Below, piece by piece: positions 1-5,614 of a stretch of DNA of 5,942 nt. Each line of letters begins with the position of its first letter. Position 1 is the first letter of the stretch. The DNA lies in contig JAESSQ010000179.1 in the NCBI GenBank assembly GCA_016764035.1, positions 1-5,942 on the forward strand, in the 5' to 3' direction. This DNA is from Gammaproteobacteria bacterium. GTDB lineage: Bacteria; Pseudomonadota; Gammaproteobacteria; SZUA-229. The notes beneath the pieces are model-generated. The model ran no database searches. It had not been told where the DNA came from and worked only from the letters and a program-made list of their open reading frames with translations. The position numbers and the translations under genes were made by a program.

Positions 1-654
1 GACCCAGAATCTGCTTTTGGCGGCATCATCGCATTCAATCGTGAGCTGGATGGCGCAACGGCTAAAGCCATCGTAGAACGCCAATTTGTCGAAGTAATCA
101 TCGCACCTAAGATAAGCAGCGAAGCAATCGATGTGGTGTCTAAAAAGAAAAATGTTCGTTTACTGGAATGTGGTGAATGGCAAACAACATTACCGCGTAT
201 GGATTTCAAACGCGTTAACGGTGGCCTATTGGTACAAGATGCTGATTTATCGCTACTCAATGAAATAAAAGTGGTCTCCAAACACCAACCAACTGAACAG
301 GAGTTAAGCGATTTATTGTTTAGCTGGAAAGTTGCTAAATTTGTAAAATCCAATGCCATTGTTTACGGCAGAAACAACATGACAATCGGTGTCGGTGCCG
401 GCCAGATGAGTCGCATCAACAGCGCACGCATCGCAGGTATTAAAGCCGATCATGCCGGTTTAGTCGTTGCTGGTGCCGTCATGGCATCAGATGCATTCTT
501 CCCTTTTCGTGACGGTATAGATGCTGCACATGAAGCAGGCATCGTCGCCGTCATACAACCTGGTGGTTCAATGCGAGATGAAGAAGTTATCGCCGCCGCT
601 GATGAACATGGCATGGCAATGGTGTTTACTGGCATGCGACACTTTAAACATTAA
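1..654 (+). CDS. purH: PurH, bifunctional AICAR transformylase / IMP cyclohydrolase (3' part)
   Basis: This is the C-terminal 217 residues of cytosolic PurH, which formylates AICAR with 10-formyl-tetrahydrofolate and closes the ring to IMP. The 5' end lies outside the window; the frame is open from base 1, so the GTG at 133 is internal and not a start. The fragment opens with the family signature DPESAFGGIIAFNRELD. It continues with SNAIVYGRNNMTIGVGAGQM and RINSARIAGIKA, and ends with FPFRDGIDAAHEAGI, VIQPGGSMRDEEVIAAADEHG and the usual terminal VFTGMRHFKH. All of this is the AICAR transformylase domain; the N-terminal cyclohydrolase half is not seen. Full-length family members are about 520-530 residues, so roughly 40 percent is present. 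The reading frame is intact to TAA. purD often follows purH in gammaproteobacteria, but here a signalling gene follows instead. Identification is secure. Confidence 0.97.
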   Translation, partial: DPESAFGGIIAFNRELDGATAKAIVERQFVEVIIAPKISSEAIDVVSKKKNVRLLECGEWQTTLPRMDFKRVNGGLLVQDADLSLLNEIKVVSKHQPTEQELSDLLFSWKVAKFVKSNAIVYGRNNMTIGVGAGQMSRINSARIAGIKADHAGLVVAGAVMASDAFFPFRDGIDAAHEAGIVAVIQPGGSMRDEEVIAAADEHGMAMVFTGMRHFKH

Positions 655-709
655 TGTCTAAGCTAATCATTAAAATACGTTAACGCAAGTAAGCGTGCAA
701 CACCATTCA

Positions 710-756
710 CGAATACAGCTTGCTTCTCGGTAATTACCAGGCGCAAGCTGTGTTCG
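710..756 (+). repeat. Strong inverted repeat / hairpin downstream of purH
   Basis: Bases 710-723 can pair with 743-756 over 14 positions, all Watson-Crick except one G-U; the core ACAGCTTGC / GCAAGCTGT is perfect. The 19-base loop itself contains the perfect palindrome GGTAATTACC (729-738). No T tract follows on the plus strand, so this is not a classical intrinsic terminator. It may be a purH 3'-end stabilising or Rho-associated structure, a REP-like intergenic element, or a protein-binding site. What is seen is the pairing; the role is inferred. Confidence 0.6.
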
Positions 757-810
757 CAATCTTAGGCAAGCACCGTAATCTCATCCAGTTACACATTCGT
801 TACTAAACGC

Positions 811-839
811 TTTCTGAAACATGAGTAATCTTATATAAT
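811..839 (+). promoter_or_regulatory. Weak sigma70-type promoter candidate for the diguanylate cyclase gene
   Basis: A perfect -10 hexamer TATAAT lies at 834-839. At a 17-base spacing the -35 region is TTTCTG (811-816), a poor match to TTGACA, and no extended -10 TG is present. Transcription would start near 846, leaving a leader of about 55 bases before the ATG at 901. The rest of the 655-900 spacer holds the hairpin at 710-756 and no convincing gene. Confidence 0.35.
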
Positions 840-900
840 CACCGACACACGTTTAATAAACCTAAAGAACTTACATGCAGATTATGCTATAAAGAGTCAT

Positions 901-2025
901 ATGGAAGATAAACGTCTCCAAGAAAACAAGAAGCTTCGGGAGAGGCTCGATAAACTCCTGAATGAAGCTCGCCGAAATGAGAAAACACAAACATCCTTTG
1001 ATGACTTTGCGTTATCAATAGTCGCCGCGCAGGGCCCGGCTGAATTATTCCAATTACTGCTCGAACAAAAGAAAAAATTTCACATCGACAAGATTCGCAT
1101 TTGCCTGATTGATCGTTATCACGAGATCGAGCGACTGCTCACTAATAATTATCAGGACAGTTATCCTGGACTAAGTTTCATCGATGTCGAAACCAGTAAA
1201 AAACTCATTTCTGACTTACCCAATAACCCGGTTTTAGGCACACGAATCGTCAACAAATACGACTGGTTAATCAACATTGATGAAAGTAATGAGTACAAAT
1301 CTGCAGCACTGTTACCATTAAAACGTGGCAGCAAGATTATCGGCATCCAACTATTACTAAGCAAGGATGCCACACGTTACGATAAAAGCGATGGTACGAC
1401 CTTCTTGCATAAACTTGCTGCAATGATCGCCATTTCGATTGAAAATTGCATTAACCGTCAACGAATACTGGATATGGGTTATCACGATGGACTGACCAAT
1501 GCTTATAACCGACGCTATTTTGACGAACGACTAAAGAATGAAGTTGACCGGTGTGTGCGAAATAAAACAGATTTAGTCTGTCTGTTTATCGATGTAGACT
1601 TTTTTAAGCGGGTTAATGATGTGCATGGTCATCAAGTCGGCGACGCCGTATTGGTTAGACTCGTAACCTTAATGCAGGACCTGGTTCGCTCTAGTGATGT
1701 TGTCGCACGTTATGGTGGTGAAGAATTCACCGTAATTTTGCCAGACACTGGTATTCAACTTGCCCGTGAAGTCGCAGAACGTATTCGCAGTCAAGTGGCA
1801 AAACAAGCACTTATCATCGATGGTGACACCTTAAGTATCACTGTCTCCATCGGCCTGGCATCACTCAGTCAGATAAAATTTCAAAAAGCTGACGCCAAGA
1901 ACAAATCATTGCAGAATAATACAGATGACCTTGATCAACTACTCTTAAGCAAAGCGGATGAAGCGTTATATCAGGCAAAACAAACGGGTAGAAATCAGGT
2001 TGTTATCAAAAAAATGGTGAATTAA
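901..2025 (+). CDS. Diguanylate cyclase with coiled-coil and GAF-like (DUF484-like) sensor half
   Basis: Predicted to make cyclic di-GMP from two GTP. The 374-residue protein has no membrane segment or signal peptide, so it should be cytosolic. Residues 1-30 are charged and heptad-like (KKLRERLDKLLNEARRNEK), and about 35-185 look like a GAF fold of the DUF484 type, which may bind a ligand or dimerise. The GGDEF domain covers about 190-372: DGLTNAYNRRYF at 196-207, the metal-binding stretch FIDVDFFKRVND at 229-240 (D231), the active-site GGEEF at 272-276, and ADEALYQAKQTGRN near the end. RSSD at 263-266 sits nine residues before GGEEF, as the inhibitory I-site does in PleD. An extra hydrophilic stretch (about 323-345) lies between SIGLA and the last helix. 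ATG 901 has only a weak Shine-Dalgarno (AAGAG, 892-896). Cyclase activity is a confident family call; the sensed signal is unknown. Confidence 0.93.
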   Translation: MEDKRLQENKKLRERLDKLLNEARRNEKTQTSFDDFALSIVAAQGPAELFQLLLEQKKKFHIDKIRICLIDRYHEIERLLTNNYQDSYPGLSFIDVETSKKLISDLPNNPVLGTRIVNKYDWLINIDESNEYKSAALLPLKRGSKIIGIQLLLSKDATRYDKSDGTTFLHKLAAMIAISIENCINRQRILDMGYHDGLTNAYNRRYFDERLKNEVDRCVRNKTDLVCLFIDVDFFKRVNDVHGHQVGDAVLVRLVTLMQDLVRSSDVVARYGGEEFTVILPDTGIQLAREVAERIRSQVAKQALIIDGDTLSITVSIGLASLSQIKFQKADAKNKSLQNNTDDLDQLLLSKADEALYQAKQTGRNQVVIKKMVN

Positions 2026-2029
2026 CACC
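2008..2029 (-). terminator. Weak intrinsic terminator candidate for the fixH transcript
   Basis: Read on the minus strand just past the fixH stop, GGTG-TTAATT-CACC forms a 4-bp GC-rich stem with a 6-base loop, followed after one A by seven T. The element overlaps the last codons of the convergent diguanylate cyclase gene. The stem is short, so termination may be partial. No T tract serves the plus-strand transcript here. Confidence 0.4.
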
Positions 2030-2035
2030 TACACC

Positions 2036-2572
2036 TTAATACTTACTCCGTAAATGAATCGTATTTTTCGAACTCACACGACTACGTGTACTGAGCTTCC
2101 AGTCGGAAACGGACTCACCATTATTAGAGGCACGTGAATCTGATAATTGAAAATACCAGATACCTTCACTTATCGATTGATTAACATGTCCAATGTACAG
2201 ATCACCCATACCATGGTCTAACATTACCACGAGGTCACTATTTTCACGCGTTGCATGTTGCAAATGCAAAGGCAATATTTTTGGGTAATGCTCAAGTAAA
2301 CCTTTATCAAACTGTATGCGAATGATTCGTGCATCATTGTCAAACTCAATGACTGCACTCAAACCCAACTCAGTGGCTTTTTTATCGCGACTGATGACAC
2401 GATTAATTTCCAAGCCTAGTTTATAGTAGTCATCAGCTACCAGCCCATCATCCGTATCTATTGCCAACCAAAGCATGACTACGCCCATGATAACCGCTGA
2501 AAAAGGAATAGCAATCATCATCCACACCATTGGATATCTGTGCCATGCTTTACTCTGTTCTATTACTTGCAT
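2036..2572 (-). CDS. ccoH: FixH/CcoH, cbb3 oxidase assembly protein
   Basis: A small bitopic inner-membrane protein needed for assembly or stability of cytochrome cbb3 oxidase. The 178-residue product has an N-terminal segment WHRYPMVW, one hydrophobic helix at about 17-38, then the family signature DDGLVADDYYKLGLEINR (41-58). A soluble beta-rich periplasmic domain follows, ending in WKLSTRSR and IHLRSKY; length and layout fit FixH. ATG 2572 is supported by AAGGA on the minus strand (bases 2579-2583) with a 6-base spacer. That Shine-Dalgarno lies immediately upstream of the start in the 14-base gap after the ccoG stop, so the two genes are surely co-transcribed. It is the last gene of the run: no ccoI copper ATPase or ccoS follows before the opposing diguanylate cyclase gene. 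Confidence 0.93.
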   Translation of the reverse strand: MQVIEQSKAWHRYPMVWMMIAIPFSAVIMGVVMLWLAIDTDDGLVADDYYKLGLEINRVISRDKKATELGLSAVIEFDNDARIIRIQFDKGLLEHYPKILPLHLQHATRENSDLVVMLDHGMGDLYIGHVNQSISEGIWYFQLSDSRASNNGESVSDWKLSTRSRVSSKNTIHLRSKY

Positions 2573-2586
2573 CGTTTTTCCTTACC

Positions 2587-4014
2587 TTATCTAAATGCGG
2601 GACCGAGAAAACGGGCTTCTTCTGTCGCCGTTAATTTCTCAAAACCAACTGTATTTAACGTAAATGATATTTCATTACTACGTTGTTTTAAATTATAAGC
2701 ATCAACCTGTACGCGAACCGGTAATTCCACAACCTCGCCACTTTTTACAGAAATGTCTGTTACGTCCATCTTAAGGATAAGATCGGGAATACCCTCTGCA
2801 GTTAATGTGTATGTATGATCTTGCTTATCCATGTTTAATAATTTAATAATATAAACATTTTCGATTAGTCCTTCATTGGTTTCTCGATACAAACTATTTC
2901 GATCTCGAATAACATCTATGCCAACAGGTATACGGGTCACAATTGAATAAAAGGCACCTGCAATGGTAGCTAATAAAACCAGTCCAAAAACAACCATACG
3001 GGGCCGCATAATCTCGGTATGTCCACCCAAGAGGATTTTTTCAGTGGTGTAGCGAATCAGACCACGATCGTAACCCATCTTATCCATAACATCATCACAG
3101 GCATCGATACAAGCAGCACAACCGATGCACTGATATTGCAAACCATCACGTATATCGATACCCGTAGGGCACACTTGCACACAAATAGTACAATCGATGC
3201 AATCGCCTAAACCTGCATCGCTTTTATCAACGGTTTTTTTCCTCGGACCTTTTGGTAAACCACGCGTTTCATCAAATGCAACTGTCATGGTGTCCTGGTC
3301 AAACATCACACTTTGAAAACGCGCGTAGGGGCACATGTACAAACATACCTGTTCTCGTAACCAACCCGCATTACCGTATGTCGCTAAAGCATAAAAGAAA
3401 ATCCAGAATGTTTCTGAAGGGGCAATCTCAAACGTCAGAAAATTTATTGCCAGTTCACGCAGCGGAGAAAAATAGCCAACAAAGGTAACACCGGTAAAAA
3501 TAGAAAATGTTATCCAGAGAAAATGTTTGCTGAATTTAATTCTAATTTTACGAAAAGAATTCGGCGCTTTATCCAGCTTCATTTGTTGCGCTCGAGAACC
3601 CTCAATTTTCCGCTCGATCCATAAAAATGTTTCTGTCCACACCGTTTGTGGACAGGCATAACCACACCAGACGCGGCCAGCAAGCGCTGTGATAAAAAAC
3701 AATCCCAATGCGGCAATAATTAGCAATAAAGTAAGGTAGATGAAGTCCTGCGGCCAGAACACCATGTTAAAGATATAGAACTTACGTTCCGGTAAATCAA
3801 ACAACAATGCCTGACGACCATCCCATTGCAACCAGGGAACAATGTAGAAAAAACCAAGCAGCGATGCCACGCCCGCAGTACGTAATGCTGCAAATAAACC
3901 ATGCACTTCGCGCGGATAGATTTTCTTACTTTTTGCAGAAATCGAACGCTCAGCTTCAGCATTCGTTTTAGCATCATTGGCATTACGCTTAACTTTGGAT
4001 GTGTTTTCGACCAT
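2587..4014 (-). CDS. ccoG: CcoG (FixG/RdxA), Fe-S membrane protein for cbb3 oxidase biogenesis
   Basis: CcoG is an inner-membrane iron-sulfur protein; in studied bacteria it acts as a Cu(II) reductase feeding Cu(I) to the cbb3 catalytic subunit. The 475 residues, the usual length, start with a Lys/Asn/Ala-rich tail (1-35). Membrane segments lie near 44-61, 90-112, 165-182, 200-216 and 340-360. Two CxxxCP motifs are seen, CGYACP (C117, C121) and CLYMCP (C224, C228). Two 4Fe-4S clusters follow: CIDCTICVQVCP (C272, C275, C278, C282) and CIGCAACIDAC (C296, C299, C302, C306). Residues 370-475 form the Ig-like C-terminal domain, ending in FLGPAFR. No cysteine ligand is missing. ATG 4014 is the only reasonable start because the next Met is at 84, yet no clear Shine-Dalgarno precedes it. 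Unlike its neighbours it is separated from the upstream gene by 92 AT-rich bases. Confidence 0.97.
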   Translation of the reverse strand: MVENTSKVKRNANDAKTNAEAERSISAKSKKIYPREVHGLFAALRTAGVASLLGFFYIVPWLQWDGRQALLFDLPERKFYIFNMVFWPQDFIYLTLLLIIAALGLFFITALAGRVWCGYACPQTVWTETFLWIERKIEGSRAQQMKLDKAPNSFRKIRIKFSKHFLWITFSIFTGVTFVGYFSPLRELAINFLTFEIAPSETFWIFFYALATYGNAGWLREQVCLYMCPYARFQSVMFDQDTMTVAFDETRGLPKGPRKKTVDKSDAGLGDCIDCTICVQVCPTGIDIRDGLQYQCIGCAACIDACDDVMDKMGYDRGLIRYTTEKILLGGHTEIMRPRMVVFGLVLLATIAGAFYSIVTRIPVGIDVIRDRNSLYRETNEGLIENVYIIKLLNMDKQDHTYTLTAEGIPDLILKMDVTDISVKSGEVVELPVRVQVDAYNLKQRSNEISFTLNTVGFEKLTATEEARFLGPAFR

Positions 4015-4039
4015 GATTTAATAACTATTTAAACACTAC

Positions 4040-4068
4040 AATTTAAGGATGAGAAAACATGCAAACAA
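4040..4068 (-). promoter_or_regulatory. Weak promoter candidate for ccoG-fixH
   Basis: On the minus strand TTGTTT (4063-4068) and TAAATT (4040-4045) are 17 bases apart, matching 3/6 and 4/6 of the sigma70 hexamers. A start near 4033 would give a leader of about 19 bases. No FNR/Anr box (TTGAT-N4-ATCAA) was found by eye between 4015 and 4106. In such AT-rich DNA a chance match is likely, so this is only a candidate. Confidence 0.28.
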
Positions 4069-4073
4069 ATAAC

Positions 4074-4118
4074 AAAAAATTAATAGATGGCGTAATGTAT
4101 TTATATTTACCTATTAAT
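4074..4118 (-). terminator. AT-rich intrinsic terminator or attenuator between the small membrane gene and ccoG
   Basis: On the minus strand the arm at 4109-4118 (ATTAATAGGT) pairs with 4079-4088 (ATCTATTAAT) over 10 positions, one of them G-U. The loop is 20 bases and five T follow directly (4074-4078). The first arm runs through the last codons and stop of the small membrane gene. The stem is AT-rich and the loop long, so efficiency is probably low; partial read-through into ccoG is the likeliest outcome. Confidence 0.42.
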
Positions 4119-4352
4119 GGTTTCGCCAGGTTTTAAAAAGTAGACGGTTGCAGTAGCCGTAATAGCACCTAGAATCCAAAATAGAAAAAAACATATTGTA
4201 TAAATACCCAGTCGGCTTATATCATAATCAATAAATATTTCCGCTGGATCAAACGCCACGGTAAACAACACCGTTGCTATACCCCCCGTAATAAAAGAAG
4301 GCCATATAATTGCAATTACACGTTGTATAAGGGGAATATCATCCATATACAT
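4107..4352 (-). CDS. Small two-helix membrane protein of unknown function, linked to cbb3 oxidase genes
   Basis: The 81-residue product is not a subunit or assembly factor I can name. Two hydrophobic segments are seen, at about 11-34 (VIAIIWPSFITGGIATVLF region) and 47-72 (LGIYTICFFLFWILGAITA region). They are joined by an acidic loop FDPAEIFIDYD, and a short KPGETINR tail follows. It lacks the CcoS, CcoQ and CcoH signatures, has no heme motif, and its only cysteine is C54. It starts 24 bases after ccoP on the same strand, so co-transcription is likely. AGAGA (bases 4355-4359 on the minus strand) sits only 2 bases from the ATG at 4352 but 8 bases from the in-frame ATG at 4346, so the true protein may be 79 residues beginning MDDIPLIQR. 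It may help assemble, stabilise or modulate the oxidase; this is inference from position only. Reality as a gene is well supported by its membrane layout and by filling the gap. Confidence 0.8.
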   Translation of the reverse strand: MYMDDIPLIQRVIAIIWPSFITGGIATVLFTVAFDPAEIFIDYDISRLGIYTICFFLFWILGAITATATVYFLKPGETINR

Positions 4353-4354
4353 TG

Positions 4355-4359
4355 TCTCT
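4355..4359 (-). promoter_or_regulatory. Shine-Dalgarno that favours the ATG at 4346
   Basis: AGAGA on the minus strand is too close to the first ATG (2 bases) and well placed for the second (8 bases). This is the reason to prefer the 79-residue form of the small membrane protein. It is a weak site, so the choice is not certain. Confidence 0.4.
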
Positions 4360-4376
4360 ATTTGGCTATGCCCGAT

Positions 4377-5291
4377 TTACTCAGCATCGGTTTCGTTCGA
4401 CAGACTGTAAATATACGCCGCTAGAACATGTACTTTAGCGTCACCTAAAAAGTCTTTGTGAGCAGGCATTTTGCCACTACGTCCCTTGGCAATGGTTTGC
4501 TTGATGACACGAGGCGAGCCACCGTATAACCAGACGCTATCGGTCAGGTTAGGCGCACCCAACGCCTGGTTACCTGTGCCGTCAGGCATGTGACAACCGA
4601 CACAGAATATATCGAACTTGGCTTTACCAGCAGTAGCCAGATTTTCATCAACATTACGCCCAGCAAGTTTCATTACATAACTTGCAACCTGATCAACGCC
4701 TTCCTTACCACCAAGTGGTACTTCCCAGGCGGGCATAACACCCGCTCGCCCGTACAAAATGGTTGTTTCTATCTGTTCTGGCGTACGACCATATAACCAG
4801 TCGCTATCTCGAAGGTTAGGAAAACCTGGCGCGCCACGCGCATCGGAGCCATGGCAAATAGCACAATAGGTAACGAACAAACGTCCACCCGCACGCATTG
4901 CTTTGCGATCACTTGCCAGTTCTGCAATGGGCGTCTTCTCAAACTGCGCAAACAAAGGACCAAACTCGGCGTCTGCGGCGGCCATTTCTGTCTCGTATTC
5001 GTTTACTTTTGTCCAGCCAAGCAAACCCTTATACGTTCCCATACCTGGATAAAGGATCAGGTATACAACAGCGAAAAATATACTCATGTAAAACATTGCC
5101 ACCCACCAACGTGGCATTGGGTTATTTAACTCTACCAGGTCTTCATCCCATACATGCTCAGTCGGCACACCCTGGTCTTCGCCAGCATCCATTTTATTGG
5201 TGGAAGCCAACATATAAATCAACCAGATAATACCACCACCGGCAATGGCACTAATAAACCAACTCCAAAATCCACTGGTAAAGTCAGACAT
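4377..5291 (-). CDS. ccoP: CcoP, diheme cytochrome c subunit of cbb3 oxidase
   Basis: CcoP is the membrane-anchored diheme c subunit that takes electrons into cytochrome cbb3 oxidase. The 304-residue product has two N-terminal helices, about 11-30 and 64-83. Between them is the cytoplasmic family signature TEHVWDEDLVELNNPMPRWW (44-63), and the periplasmic part carries two c-type heme sites. CAICH (C143, C146, H147) is paired with GVMPAWE (M186 as probable sixth ligand). CVGCH (C230, C233, H234) is paired with GKMPAHK (M275). The two cytochrome domains echo each other, with DSDWLYG and DSVWLYG after each heme site. ATG 5291 is backed by GAGGA (5298-5302 on the minus strand) at 6 bases. It lies 87 bases after ccoQ and 24 bases before the small membrane gene. 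All catalytic features are intact. Confidence 0.98.
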   Translation of the reverse strand: MSDFTSGFWSWFISAIAGGGIIWLIYMLASTNKMDAGEDQGVPTEHVWDEDLVELNNPMPRWWVAMFYMSIFFAVVYLILYPGMGTYKGLLGWTKVNEYETEMAAADAEFGPLFAQFEKTPIAELASDRKAMRAGGRLFVTYCAICHGSDARGAPGFPNLRDSDWLYGRTPEQIETTILYGRAGVMPAWEVPLGGKEGVDQVASYVMKLAGRNVDENLATAGKAKFDIFCVGCHMPDGTGNQALGAPNLTDSVWLYGGSPRVIKQTIAKGRSGKMPAHKDFLGDAKVHVLAAYIYSLSNETDAE

Positions 5292-5378
5292 AAATTTTCC
5301 TCATAACTTTCATTGTGTTCTTCAAACCAATGCGGCTCATAAAATCTGTATTATTCCGACCGAAATCACTCAGATGTA

Positions 5379-5561
5379 TCATCGTTTACGCTGCTGTTCA
5401 GCACTTAAATCTTCGTCGTCATCAAGTGCCATCCTGGCCGCTTTATCGAAGTTACCTTTGCGTTTACCACTCCACGCCCAAATAACAACAGCGATAAAAA
5501 AAACAAAAGCAAAAACAGTCCACGCTGATTGCAAAAATGTCTCAATTGATAATGATTCCAC
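5379..5561 (-). CDS. ccoQ: CcoQ (FixQ), small membrane subunit of cbb3 oxidase
   Basis: CcoQ is a one-helix subunit that stabilises the cbb3 complex. The 60-residue product has a hydrophobic helix at about 11-30 (SAWTVFAFVFFIAVVIWAW) followed by SGKRKGNFDKAARMALDDDE, the usual CcoQ pattern of basic residues, F-D-x-A-A-R and an acidic tail. The start is GTG at 5561: the frame is closed by TAA at 5586-5588, and no ATG lies between. GGGA (5570-5573 on the minus strand) stands 8 bases before it. Rare ATT starts a few codons upstream cannot be excluded. Its place between ccoO and ccoP confirms the call. It stops at TGA, with 53 bases to ccoO and 87 to ccoP. Confidence 0.92.
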   Translation of the reverse strand: MESLSIETFLQSAWTVFAFVFFIAVVIWAWSGKRKGNFDKAARMALDDDEDLSAEQQRKR

Positions 5562-5614
5562 TGCTTCAGTCCCAATAATGTATATTTAATAACGACGACA
5601 ACGTGTCATGCGTT

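Noticed and set aside
133..654. A complete 173-residue gene starting at GTG 133
   Set aside because: The frame is open back to base 1 and the upstream residues are canonical PurH sequence, so this is an internal codon of a truncated gene.
851..861. Short palindrome GTTTA-A-TAAAC upstream of the diguanylate cyclase gene
   Set aside because: Five-base AT-rich arms are expected by chance in this spacer, and no known operator is matched.
3720..3983. Minus-strand 87-codon frame inside ccoG
   Set aside because: It is a shifted frame of CcoG; the CcoG frame carries the conserved membrane and cysteine motifs.
4851..5230. Two plus-strand frames (92 and 110 codons) inside ccoP
   Set aside because: They overlap each other and lie antisense to the clearly coding CcoP heme and signature regions.
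5284..5340. Minus-strand 18-residue frame in the ccoQ-ccoP gap that overlaps the ccoP start
   Set aside because: It could couple translation to ccoP, but it has no ribosome site of its own and ccoP has a strong one.
5541..5556. TTGATAATGATT as an FNR/Anr half-site
   Set aside because: Only one half matches TTGAT-N4-ATCAA and it lies within the ccoQ coding sequence.
5245..5589. Plus-strand 114-codon frame over ccoQ and the ccoP start
   Set aside because: It is antisense to ccoQ and the ccoP start, has low-complexity Ser/Lys composition and no family resemblance.
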